From the NCBI GenBank assembly GCA_035762175.1, contig DASTPP010000423.1, forward strand, positions 1 through 25,498: 25,498 bases of DNA. Reading direction: 5' to 3'. Origin of the DNA: DASTPP01 sp035762175. Its GTDB lineage: Bacteria > Myxococcota_A > Polyangia > Polyangiales > Polyangiaceae. Made by a program: the position numbers and the translations under genes. Each line of letters opens with the position of its first letter. Position 1 is the stretch's first letter. Under the pieces are notes generated by a model that did not search any database, was not told the DNA's origin, and saw only the letters and a program-made list of their open reading frames with translations. Of this stretch, positions 15,001 through 20,653 are shown in pieces.

Positions 15001-17547
15001 ACGCGCGTCGCCGACCTGACGGCCGACGGGCGCCAGCGCGTCGAGATGTACTACCGCATCGGCAAGGCCCTCGACGAGCGGCTCGGCGACCGGGTGCAGG
15101 CGCAAGAGCGCTACGAGATGGCGCTCGACCTCGAGCCGGCGCACCTGCCCACCCTGGCCGCCCTGCGCCAGATCGCCATCGACGCCTGCGACTGGGACCG
15201 CGCCGTCCGCTACCTCGACCAGGAGCAGCTCCACACCCCCGCCCCCCGCCAGCGCGCCCGCCTGCTCGTCGAGCTCGGCAAGCTGCGCGACGAGATGCTC
15301 GGCGAGCACGCCGAGGCCATCCAGGCGTACGAGCTCGCCCTGCAGAGCGACGCCGACAGCGAGGAGGCGGCCATGCCGCTGCTCGACGAGTACGTGCGCG
15401 TCGAGCGCTGGGCCGAGGCCGAGCCGCTCGCCGAGCTGCTCGTCAAGAAGTCGCAGAAGCGCGACCGCACCGAGCAGCACCGGCTGCAGAAGACCCTCGC
15501 CCGCGTCACCGCCGCGCAGGGCAAGGACGAGCGCGCCCTGCGGGCCTACCAGGACGCCCTCAAGCTCGACCTGACCGATCAGGAGACGATTCGCGGCCTC
15601 GCCGAGGTCAACTTCCGGCTCAAAGACTGGGCCGGGGCGACGGCGAACTTCCAGAAGGTGCTCACCGCGCTCGGCGAAGACGAGGTCGAGGAGCGCGCCG
15701 AGGTCTACTACAAGCTCGGCCGCATCAAGCGCGAGCAGAACCAGGCGAAGCAGGCCATTCACAACTTCGAGAAGGCCCTCGCCCTGACGCCCGGGCACCG
15801 GCCCACGCTCGAGGCGCTCGTCGAGGTCTACACCGACCTCAGGGACTGGAAGCAGGTCGCCGCGCACAAGCGCCAGATCTTGGACAACGTGCTCGAGGGC
15901 GACGAGCGCTACAAGCTCTTGCTCGAACTCGCCGACCTCTGGAAGGACAAGGAGAACAACCCGGGCAAGTCGATCGACGCGCTCGAAGAGGCGCGCGACA
16001 TTCGGCCCGACGACCACGCGCTCTTGCACAAGTTGCTCATGCTCTACCCCCAGACCGAGAACTGGGCGAAGATGATCGACACGGTGCAGGCGCTCGCCGA
16101 GCTCGAGACGCAGCCCGAGCGCAAGTCGAAGTACATCTACACGCTGGCGCAGCTCTACCGCGACAAAGAGAACGATCTGAACCGGGCGGTCGACCTCTTC
16201 AACGAGGCGCTCGACCTGAACCCGAACCTGCTCGAGGCCTTCGAGCGCATCAACAAGATCCTCACGTCGCAGAAGAACTGGAAGCAGCTCGAGCGCGCCT
16301 ACCGCAAGATGCTCTTCCGCGTGAAAGATCTGGGCAACGCCGAGCTCGAATACAACCTCTGCCACTCGCTCGGCATCATCTACCGCGACCGGTTGCAAGA
16401 CCCGGTGCAGGCGATCGAGGCCTTCAAGCTCGCGAAAGAGCGCAAGCCCGCCGAGACGATCGAGAACCAGATCTTGTCCGAGCTCTACGAGCTGATCGAG
16501 CGCTTCGACGCCGCGGCCGACGAGCAGCACGAAATTCTCGTCAAAGACCCGATGCGCGTCGAGCCCTACCGCGCGCTCTTCCGGCTCTACCAGCGGCAGC
16601 ACGCGGTCGACGAGGCCTGGTGCCTCAGCGCGGCGCTCGTCTTCTTGCGCAAGGCGAACGAAGAAGAGTCACAGTTCTTCGAGACCTACCGGCCCCAGGG
16701 CATCTTGCCCTTCAAGAGCCAGCTCGCCGAAGAGCACTGGTACCGGTACCTCATTCACGAGAACGTGAACCTCTACATCGGCCGCATCTTCCAGAGCATG
16801 GCGCCCTCGGCCCTCGTGGCGAAGGCCGAAGAGCTGCAGCGGCAGAACAAGCCCTCGCCGCTCGAGCCGCGCTTCCGGCAAGACCTGGTCAACTCGACGG
16901 TCACCTTCACCAAGACCTTCGCCCGCACCGCCCAGGTGCTCGGCATCGTCGACGTGCCCGACCTCTACGTGCGCAGCGACATGGGCGGGGGCCTCGGCAC
17001 CGTGCCCGCGCAGCGGCCCGCCGTGCTCGCCGGCCAGTCGGTGCTCACCGGCTTCACCGTGCCCGACCTCTTCTTCATCTGCGGCAAGTACCTCACGCTC
17101 TTCCGCGGCGAGTTCTTCATCAAGACGCTCTTCGCCACGCAGACCGAGCTCGAGGTGCTGCTCTACACGGGCATCAAGATCGCCCGCCCCGACTTCCCCC
17201 TGCCCGCCGACAAGCAGGCGCAGGTCACCGGCGTCGGCCAGGCGATCGGCAAGCGGATGCAACCCCTTCATTTCGAGGCGCTGCGCCAGGCCGTGAAGGG
17301 CTTCTTCGAGCAGGGCGGCAAGGTCAACTTGAAGCGCTGGCTGCAGGGCGTCGACGCGACGGCGAGCCGCGCGGGCCTCGTGCTCTCCGCCGACCTCGAG
17401 GTCGCCAAGAAGATCTTGGGCTCCGAGCCGCAGATGCCGGGCGACCTGCCCCCGGCCGACAAGCTCAAAGAGCTGCTCGTCTTCTCGGTGTCGAAGAAGT
17501 ACTTCGCCCTGCGCAAGACGCTCGGCATCGCCGCCGGCGGGGGCTGA
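6040..17547 (+). CDS. Giant TPR-repeat protein (GltI/AgmK-like candidate), 3,835 residues
   Basis: A single uninterrupted frame from ATG 6040; the upstream AGG at 6027-6029 is a weak ribosome binding site. The first ~375 residues are TPR-like hairpins. Residues ~376-485 are a Pro/Ala-rich linker with a perfect 15-residue duplication (380-409). From ~490 to ~3530 runs an almost continuous solenoid in which two helix hairpins give a ~72-residue beat (Y-A-x-V-L-x-x-D-P-x-N motifs). An extra hairpin beginning EPxYxxxG(D/E) recurs at residues 1113, 1417, 1794 and 2028. Residues ~3548-3835 are not TPR. There is no signal peptide or membrane span and only about six cysteines, so a cytosolic location is likely. 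The very large TPR protein AgmK/GltI sits beside AgmX/GltJ in M. xanthus and acts in gliding on the cytoplasmic side; the neighbours here support the same role. Orthology needs alignment of the C-terminal domain. Confidence 0.95.
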   Translation: MDLAQRLENLEGNRDWQGLVEELEKGVSAVPDAAQKASYHLRLGRLLSQKFFQAARALVHFQEAFKQSPQLVEALTEARGIYWLLGKLNMVQRLLEREIKLAGDAPPAAGLFFELGNVLADAGEYERASAAYERALLASKGGLAEAGESLEDLKADADSWQPRVATLLQEVSAGGGVGAAAASALLRAARLVRRYAPDEYEPLLARAYAADPSSREAAALYEGLLMEGGRGEELAAQQGRIVDGLDGPARASAAFHFGMRWSMRYQNVEQATRFFEQAFLADPSEPAFNFLREVYGTRDGNWERVAGLAESGARRSADGAAVFFHAQAGNVLWLKVGNLIRARQAFVDLAKLSPEHPMVRAFELQIGEPIVPANEPSPAPPLAARPERGASSPPPPLAARPERGASSPPPRLPSSPPPALEQTLPAGSVPSPRAELYAESPAPPAAAYEQPGSVPPPTVASVRPAEDVAVEVEVPVDRPTMPPAPEAAAAAAEESQIAELRALAIKQESAKRYNEYVKTLVQLASLLPDRDEKVETLLKAADLYVTKFANQTEAVKAYEQVLELDPVHESAFEFLRQAYEKRRDWEKLLGLQRREAERLEPGPERARRFLEMARLASERVKKPDVTVELWRTVLDEQPDNAEALGQLGALYERSKDYAALVTVLERQAEVTYDAGQKVQLLAKLGTYYGDRLNDDEGATRAWRQLLALDPNDRRAQEALKKKYLALGRWDDLEVFYAESGKWDEFIRVLESQEARETDSAAKVGLLMKSAQLWADKKSKLDRAAKNYEKVLELDPQNLAAAEALVPIYTQAQNARGLAAAIEVKLAHEADREQRLALVREVAVLYEGRLRDQSRAFDRYAAALELAPGDERSGKDVERLGKLTGRWEEVIAAYGRAIEGAEASGEGALVPALRLRLGRVLEQEVGRVDDALTQFRAVYDADGENAEAIAALERLYRQTARYQDLMQVYERKRELATTWDERRATLAAMASLYEGELADYERAIETYRTVLEEEPANPDALRALDALYSRLERWAPLADALRRRIDLETEEPSLIDLKFRLGYTLEHHLDDAAGALENYRELLFLDQGHEGSRLALESLLKHAELGPQAAAILEPIYELRGDWPRLIEVLDVLARHEDDPPKRVALWRKVARTAAVELNDVNAAFDASARALRDDPADAQARAELEEYAERADAWDKLDGVLREVAANLADARLARDYWLRLAHIAERLGKVDEAASGYDKILGLDPGDSEALSALDALYRRTERWEDLVSVYRRRIDLAADPAAREGLYGQMARVYEERLGRPDQAIAAYREVLAADPTSLVALQALDALFSRQSLWSDLADNLEAQLGLAETDHERLALMLRLADLRETRMGETEQAIEIYRQVLERSPENPEALAALERLGKEEKHELVVADILEPLYRRSGDFQKLIGVYEVQVRRSDDPGRRVELLHQVAQLYEDGSGDLNASFDTLARALAIDPTHEATQQGLDRLARATNRFQDLARVFQDLAERQDDPQVACMLYTASARVYEHDLGDLTSAVAHYRKVLSIDPTSLDAATSLERLFQQSERYGDLSLILQRKAEILDDVNDKKAALFQAAGIEEDVLERHEAAIGVYQKVLDVDPEDGQAIDRLIQLYLQLSRWEELLSTYQRKVDLVTDPEEKKGIFYQVGAVFERELSDVGRAIDTYQRVLELDPNDLAALGRLDTLYQESKNWPELLAVLQHEADLTAEPEEQISFQYRIAELYERHLGEVARAVDLYREILERSPDHAPTLEALEGLTRGEAEPLAAALVLEPVYEASGDYPKLVRVLEVQVRHADDPFKKVDLLHRVARLQEDSLGDARAAFDTYARALPVDNTNDETLAALERLATAVDRWPAVAALYDEELGRLADRPERLIELTLRVAQIYEVQLEDVDAAVARYRRVLEVDPENQSAVRSLDRLFTEAGRWRELAEVLAREAELGQSEGEVLEFKYRLGMLQQTRLDDVASAINAYREILNAAPDHGPALEALEGLFAQGVRQLEIAETLEPLYQSAGEWQKLAGVFEAQLAHASAPPDRLAAYYRLGELYEERLADPSAALDVYLRALREQPLDERSGEESERLARASDGGWERLANAYADVSGESEDLAVKRVLGKRLARVFEEELDDVTNAEETYRYVLSADPLEPESLANLDRICLSLGKWADLAAVLEQRVQVPGQEPVDLVDLYARLGEVYEARLDQVDDAIRAYRRIFDELDRLHEGAVLALGRLYARKGDWPALLTVYERELELAVGDAQEADIRAKIAHLLGDQLGDPERAIDAWKRVLGLRGEDPEALAALASLYERGSLWPELTDVLERQEAIAESDEERVRTLTKRARTFTEKLGRDEEALGDWNRVLDVEPSNLEALRAMADIRRRQKDAYELVAALHLTVERASGLLTAEELKETFRELGKTYGEVLEQPFDAADAWVKLLEIDPRDFEAMDALEDIYRKEERWTDVIHVKMGRASALAEPAEKVREYLEVAGLWEHAAGDRDGGRDAFERILEVEPAHDQAFFALEELHAAAGRWEPLIELYLARLETREGPAEKSDLLRRIARVFDEELDDKGQAFDALVTAFEGDYSDDETVRYLERMAQATGRWGELIQNANTWLQAETEAPKRITLSLRLAKWYGEDLGHPEYAQPYFLQVAQLDPNNVAVRRQAANLFRKLGQWQEAGNILREALDRAVTNKDKKEINTELGDLVSEHVKGGGDQAFSYYQRALDVDPHFVPALEALERYYTERNQHADLVRVLGQKVPALEEPSEIAATKLRMGRLYEGPLAKPESAVQVYREALEVDPVNLEAMRGLERAYGTLNRWPDLAAVLESQLDVVTTERDRIDVLFKLAKLQEEQFYKPDLQAARLEQILEIDPNHEPALEGLERAYRRLRQWPELINTFERHVAASSERAKKIDLYGKIAITQVDELDDVDRAIDAYKNIIDLDDAHIPALEALSKLYERQGDAAAAIDHMTRVADLTADGRQRVEMYYRIGKALDERLGDRVQAQERYEMALDLEPAHLPTLAALRQIAIDACDWDRAVRYLDQEQLHTPAPRQRARLLVELGKLRDEMLGEHAEAIQAYELALQSDADSEEAAMPLLDEYVRVERWAEAEPLAELLVKKSQKRDRTEQHRLQKTLARVTAAQGKDERALRAYQDALKLDLTDQETIRGLAEVNFRLKDWAGATANFQKVLTALGEDEVEERAEVYYKLGRIKREQNQAKQAIHNFEKALALTPGHRPTLEALVEVYTDLRDWKQVAAHKRQILDNVLEGDERYKLLLELADLWKDKENNPGKSIDALEEARDIRPDDHALLHKLLMLYPQTENWAKMIDTVQALAELETQPERKSKYIYTLAQLYRDKENDLNRAVDLFNEALDLNPNLLEAFERINKILTSQKNWKQLERAYRKMLFRVKDLGNAELEYNLCHSLGIIYRDRLQDPVQAIEAFKLAKERKPAETIENQILSELYELIERFDAAADEQHEILVKDPMRVEPYRALFRLYQRQHAVDEAWCLSAALVFLRKANEEESQFFETYRPQGILPFKSQLAEEHWYRYLIHENVNLYIGRIFQSMAPSALVAKAEELQRQNKPSPLEPRFRQDLVNSTVTFTKTFARTAQVLGIVDVPDLYVRSDMGGGLGTVPAQRPAVLAGQSVLTGFTVPDLFFICGKYLTLFRGEFFIKTLFATQTELEVLLYTGIKIARPDFPLPADKQAQVTGVGQAIGKRMQPLHFEALRQAVKGFFEQGGKVNLKRWLQGVDATASRAGLVLSADLEVAKKILGSEPQMPGDLPPADKLKELLVFSVSKKYFALRKTLGIAAGGG
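7177..7266 (+). repeat. Perfect 45-bp tandem duplication in the linker of the giant TPR protein
   Basis: Copies 7177-7221 and 7222-7266 appear identical at all 45 positions and encode PPLAARPERGASSPP twice. Base-level identity points to a recent in-frame duplication inside a flexible linker. Confidence 0.92.
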
Positions 17548-17585
17548 GCGCCGGCCCCGCGGGGGGGCGGGGGCGGCGCGCGGGG

Positions 17586-17606
17586 GCCGGGCGATCGCCG
17601 CCCGGC
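17586..17606. terminator. Hairpin between convergent genes
   Basis: An 8-bp perfect stem GCCGGGCG/CGCCCGGC with a 5-base ATCGC loop lies 38 bases after the giant TPR gene and before the oppositely oriented barrel gene. It has no T-tract on either side, so it could be a two-way, Rho-assisted stop or only a GC-rich palindrome. Confidence 0.35.
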
Positions 17607-17631
17607 GGCGTTCGGCAGGGGGGGGCGCGCG

Positions 17632-17723
17632 GGCCTCGGCGCGCGAAGGGGCGCGGCCTCAGCGCGCGAAGGGGCGCGGCCTCAGCGCGCGAAGGGGCGC
17701 GGCCTCAGCGCGCGAAGGGGTTG
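17632..17723. repeat. 23-bp tandem repeat, 4 units, overlapping the end of a barrel gene
   Basis: Units start at 17632, 17655, 17678 and 17701. The two middle units are identical. The first has G for A at the position that corresponds to the stop codon, and the last differs in its final three bases. The last unit includes the stop codon and last codons (PFAR) of the - strand gene ending at 17705, so the array looks like outward duplications of that gene's 3' end. Confidence 0.92.
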
Positions 17724-18379
17724 AGCACCAGGCGCAGCCCGAGGCCGAAGCTGGCGTAGGTACCGGGCTCGTCGATGGGGCCGGGCGAGCGCGCGAGGTA
17801 GCGGCCGAGCGTGAACTCGGCGTAGGGGCCGAAGCCGACGAACTTGACCGGGTAGTAGTCGGCGCCGAACGCGATGCGCAGGGCGTCGAGGCCCGTGTAG
17901 TCGTACGTGATGGGCGTGCCCGCGGCGTCGGGCATGGTCAGCCGCACGCGCCGCAGGCCGACGCCGGCCGAGAGCCAGGGGTCGAAGGGCACGCCTTCGA
18001 GCACGTGGTAGGCGAGCCCGAGGCCGCCGCCGAGCGCGCGGGCCTCGCAGGCGGGGCAGTCGGGCGCGTCGCCGTCGTAGCGGCCGTAGAGGCCGGTGGC
18101 CTCGACGGCGGCCGCGCGCGAGATGGGCAGCGCGAGGCGCAGCGAGGGCACGAGCGCGTCGTTGAGCAGCTTCGCCTGCTGGCGCCCGTCTTCGAAGTAG
18201 CCGAAGAGGGTCGAGAAGCCGTAGTGGGCGGCGAGCGTGGGCCGGAAGCTTCTCGGGTCGGGCGTCGTCGGGCGCGGCCGGGGCACGTTCGGGTCGTCGT
18301 CGGCCCGGGCCGGCGGGCCGGCCGAGGCGAGCGCCAGCCCGAGGGCGGCGGCGACGAGCGTGGGCGGACGGCGGGGCAT
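17705..18379 (-). CDS. Small outer-membrane beta-barrel protein (predicted)
   Basis: 224 residues with a Sec signal peptide (hydrophobic 8-20, likely cleavage after ARA at 26). A short Asp/Pro-rich spacer follows, then alternating amphipathic strands with aromatic girdles (AHYGFSTLFGYF, LGGGLGLAYHV, LRIAFGADYYPV, YAEFTLGRYL, YASFGLGLRLVL), as in 8-strand barrels. C108 and C111 sit in a presumed loop. The C-terminus PFAR lacks the usual final aromatic residue seen in its neighbour. Its start is preceded by a weak GGCGGG. It lies 69 bases downstream of another barrel gene on the same strand, so the two are probably co-transcribed. GltA/GltB-like roles are possible given the adjacent Glt-like genes, but no family signature proves this. 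Confidence 0.82.
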   Translation of the reverse strand: MPRRPPTLVAAALGLALASAGPPARADDDPNVPRPRPTTPDPRSFRPTLAAHYGFSTLFGYFEDGRQQAKLLNDALVPSLRLALPISRAAAVEATGLYGRYDGDAPDCPACEARALGGGLGLAYHVLEGVPFDPWLSAGVGLRRVRLTMPDAAGTPITYDYTGLDALRIAFGADYYPVKFVGFGPYAEFTLGRYLARSPGPIDEPGTYASFGLGLRLVLNPFAR

Positions 18380-18433
18380 GGGCCCGCCGTCGTAGCAGGG
18401 TCGGCCCGCGCCGGGGAGGGGGGGCCGCCCGAG

Positions 18434-18448
18434 GCCCCCGCCGGGGGC
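18434..18448 (-). terminator. Hairpin between the two barrel genes
   Basis: The 6-bp stem GCCCCC/GGGGGC with a 3-base loop begins directly after the stop of the upstream barrel gene. There is no T-run. It may attenuate or stabilise the transcript between the two genes. Confidence 0.3.
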
Positions 18449-19147
18449 TCAGAAATAGAAAAAGAGGCCGGCGTTCGCGCCAAAATTGCGGACTCGATAG
18501 TCGCCGTCGGCGTTGTCGACCCCGGCGTCGTCGTTGAACGAGCCGGCGATGGGCAGGTCGAGCGAGGGCGTCGCGCTGATGCCGAAGCCGGGGGCGACGG
18601 TGAAGATGAAGCCCGGCTCGAGGTTGATGCCGAAGCCCGACGCGGTGCCGAAGTCGTCCTGGCCGATGCTGTAATAGGTCACCCCGCCGCGCAGCCACAT
18701 GCCGACGATGTCGTTGAAGCGCAGGATGTAGCCGACGCGCGGGCTGAAGGCGAAGAGCGTGGCAGTCTCGTAGTCGTCGTCGTCGAGGGGGCCGTCGATG
18801 TCGTCTTCGCCCGAGACCGACGCGTAGCCGATCGAGCCGCCGATCGTCAGGTTGTCGATGACGGCGTAGTCGAAGGTGACGCGCGGGATGGCATACGGGT
18901 TGAGCCCCGGGAGCCCGCCGACGGACGCGTTGTTCCACAGCAGGCTGAACTGGGTGCGCGACTGGTTGCGGTCGGGGCCGCCGTTGTCGGGCTCATAATG
19001 GCCGTTGTAAAAGTTGAGCCCGAAGAGCCGCTCGACCCCCAGCACGAACTGCCCCTGCGTGCCGAAGCCGCTCGGCCCCTGCGCGAGGGCCGTGGTCGGG
19101 AGCATCGTGAGCGCACCACCAAGAAGCGACGCCAGCAACCGTTTCAT
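18449..19147 (-). CDS. Outer-membrane beta-barrel protein (predicted)
   Basis: 232 residues. The signal peptide MKRLLASLLGGALTMLPTTALA cleaves after ALA at 22. The mature protein is a series of amphipathic beta-strands with acidic loops (GEDDIDGPLDDDDY at about 113-126, DDAGVDNADGD at about 206-216, which could bind cations) and ends in GLFFYF. A terminal Phe is the usual barrel-assembly signal for outer-membrane proteins. The start is secured by a strong GAGAGGTGA just upstream. It is divergent from the FHA/sigma-54 activator gene (152-base shared region), which may regulate it; that is inference. I do not recognise a named family; generic outer-membrane barrel is the safe call. Confidence 0.87.
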   Translation of the reverse strand: MKRLLASLLGGALTMLPTTALAQGPSGFGTQGQFVLGVERLFGLNFYNGHYEPDNGGPDRNQSRTQFSLLWNNASVGGLPGLNPYAIPRVTFDYAVIDNLTIGGSIGYASVSGEDDIDGPLDDDDYETATLFAFSPRVGYILRFNDIVGMWLRGGVTYYSIGQDDFGTASGFGINLEPGFIFTVAPGFGISATPSLDLPIAGSFNDDAGVDNADGDYRVRNFGANAGLFFYF

Positions 19148-19150
19148 CGA

Positions 19151-19159
19151 TCACCTCTC
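19151..19159 (-). promoter_or_regulatory. Ribosome binding site of the barrel gene
   Basis: On the - strand GAGAGGTGA ends 3 bases before the ATG. It is the longest match to the 16S tail in this window, suggesting efficient translation. Confidence 0.7.
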
Positions 19160-19287
19160 ACCGCGTTGGAATAGGGGGGGCACTGCTGGGCCCGAAGGTA
19201 GTCCAAGCTAGGTGTGGGGAAAAAGGCGCAGGTTCGGCCGGGGCTTCGAAAAAAAGATTTAGCAAGCAACCAGGCCGCACGCAGGCC
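19160..19287. promoter_or_regulatory. Divergent promoter region between barrel gene and FHA activator
   Basis: About 130 bases with AT-richer islands (GGGGAAAAAGG near 19217 and CGAAAAAAAGATTTAGC near 19246-19262) against a GC-rich background. Both transcripts must start here or further upstream. I found no convincing -24/-12 sigma-54 element (TGGCAC-N5-TTGC) on either strand, and only poor -35/-10 matches. Confidence 0.45.
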
Positions 19288-19294
19288 GAGAGGG
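19288..19294 (+). promoter_or_regulatory. Ribosome binding site deciding the start of the FHA activator
   Basis: GAGAGGG ends 5 bases before the ATG at 19300. The in-frame GTG at 19294 overlaps this site, so the ATG is preferred. Confidence 0.65.
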
Positions 19295-19299
19295 TGAGT

Positions 19300-20631
19300 A
19301 TGACCGCAAAGAATTCACCCGAGCATCTGACATTGTGCGACTCCGGCGCCGAGCCCCGAGACCCCCCGACGCTGCAATTGTCGCCCGAGCCGCCCTCACC
19401 CGTCTGGTTGGTCGAAGTCAGCGACGAGGTGGGCACGCGGCGCTGGCCGATCGAAGAGGGCGAGCGGTTGCTCTTCGGCACCGGGCCCGCGGCCGACGTC
19501 CGCCTGAGCGATCCGCTCGTTTCGGGGCAACACGGGCGGCTCTCAGTCGAGCGGGGCGCGCTCTGGGTCGAAGACGTGGGCTCGCTCAACGGCACCTTCG
19601 CCGCCGGCGGCGTGCGCGTGGTGGGGCGGGCCCGGGTCGAGCCGAACGGGTGCTTTCTGGCGGGCCGCTCGGTGATCACGGCGCAGCCCTTCCGTGACGA
19701 GGGCGAGGGGGCGCTCGCGGAGGCGCCGCTCGAGGGGCTCATCGGCGAGTCGCTGGCGATGCGCCGGGTGGCGGGGCTGGTGCGGCGGCTCGCGCCCTTG
19801 CGCGCGCCGGTGCTGGTGCAGGGCGAGACGGGCACGGGCAAAGAGCTGGTGGCGCAGTCGCTGCACCGGCTGGGGCCGCGGCGCGCCGCGCCGCTCGTCG
19901 CGCTGAACGCGGCGGCGCTGACGGGCGAGTTGGTCGACTCCGAGCTCTTCGGGCACGAGAAGGGGGCCTTCACGGGCGCCGTCGCGGCGAGCTCGGGCGC
20001 GTTCGAGGCGGCGCGCGGGGGCACGCTCTTTCTCGACGAGATCGCCGAGCTCGCCCCCGTCGGGCAGGCGAAGCTCTTGCGCGCGCTCGAGAGCGGCGAG
20101 GTGCGCGCGGTCGGCTCGACGCGGCCGAAGCGCGTCGACGTGCGGGTGGTGGCCGCGAGCTGGGCGCCGCTCGGGGCGCTGGTGCGGCGGGGGGCGTTCC
20201 GCGAAGACTTGTTCCACCGCATCGCCGTCTTCAGCGTCGCCCTGCCCCCGCTGCGCGAGCGCCGCGCGGACGTGCCCGCGCTCGCGCGCGCCTTCGTGCG
20301 CCAGGCCGAGTCCGAGATGGGCCGCCGCTTCGAGCTGAGCCCCTCGGCGCTCTCGCGGCTCGTCGCCCACCGCTGGCCCGGCAACGTGCGCGAGCTGCGG
20401 GCGGCGGTGCTGCGGGCGGCGCTGCGCGCGGGGGACGGGCGCATCGGCGCGCGCGAGGTGCACGCGGCGCTCGGCGAGGCGGGCGGGTCCGAACCGGCGG
20501 CCGAGCCGACGAAGCTCGAGCGGCGCTCGCAGGTCCGGGCGGTGCTCGCGGCCCACCGAGGCAGCGTCAGCGCCACGGCGCGCGAGCTCGGCATCGCCCG
20601 CTCGACCGTGCGCGCCTGGCTGGGCCGCTGA
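19300..20631 (+). CDS. FHA-domain sigma-54 enhancer-binding protein (AAA+, Fis-type HTH)
   Basis: 443 residues. FHA domain at about 38-128 with G60, S75, H78 and N97-G98, the phosphothreonine-binding pattern. AAA+ sigma-54 activation domain at about 147-375: Walker A GETGTGKE (175-182), GAFTGA loop that contacts sigma-54 (222-227), Walker B GTLFLDEI (241-248), arginine-finger segment REDLFHR (301-307) and sensor-2 region WPGNVREL (359-366). Fis-type helix-turn-helix at about 411-443. All key motifs are intact, so it should be an active ATPase that opens sigma-54 promoters. The input would be a threonine-phosphorylated partner, probably from a Ser/Thr kinase; this layout is common in myxobacteria. 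Its targets are unknown; the divergent barrel gene is the nearest candidate. Confidence 0.96.
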   Translation: MTAKNSPEHLTLCDSGAEPRDPPTLQLSPEPPSPVWLVEVSDEVGTRRWPIEEGERLLFGTGPAADVRLSDPLVSGQHGRLSVERGALWVEDVGSLNGTFAAGGVRVVGRARVEPNGCFLAGRSVITAQPFRDEGEGALAEAPLEGLIGESLAMRRVAGLVRRLAPLRAPVLVQGETGTGKELVAQSLHRLGPRRAAPLVALNAAALTGELVDSELFGHEKGAFTGAVAASSGAFEAARGGTLFLDEIAELAPVGQAKLLRALESGEVRAVGSTRPKRVDVRVVAASWAPLGALVRRGAFREDLFHRIAVFSVALPPLRERRADVPALARAFVRQAESEMGRRFELSPSALSRLVAHRWPGNVRELRAAVLRAALRAGDGRIGAREVHAALGEAGGSEPAAEPTKLERRSQVRAVLAAHRGSVSATARELGIARSTVRAWLGR

Positions 20632-20653
20632 GCCTCCGGCGCCGCCGCGCCGA

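Noticed and set aside
9391..16602. 2,403-codon open frame on the - strand
   Set aside because: It lies antisense to the giant TPR gene, in the frame that high GC3 leaves free of stops. Its translation is Leu/Arg/Val/Glu-rich mirror sequence with no domain or start context.
17632..17723. Possible CRISPR array
   Set aside because: The 23-bp units are directly adjacent with no spacers and derive from a gene end. No cas genes are present.
17682..18938. 418-codon - strand frame over both barrel genes
   Set aside because: It runs across the boundary of two signal-peptide genes in a third frame with Arg-rich composition. The two barrel frames explain the region better.
19160..19287. Sigma-70 promoter for the barrel gene (TTGGAC ... 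TATTCC on the - strand)
   Set aside because: The two boxes are about 27 bases apart, too far for a standard promoter.
19294..19299. GTG start two codons before the chosen ATG of the FHA activator
   Set aside because: The GTG overlaps the GAGAGGG ribosome binding site. The ATG at 19300 has correct spacing.
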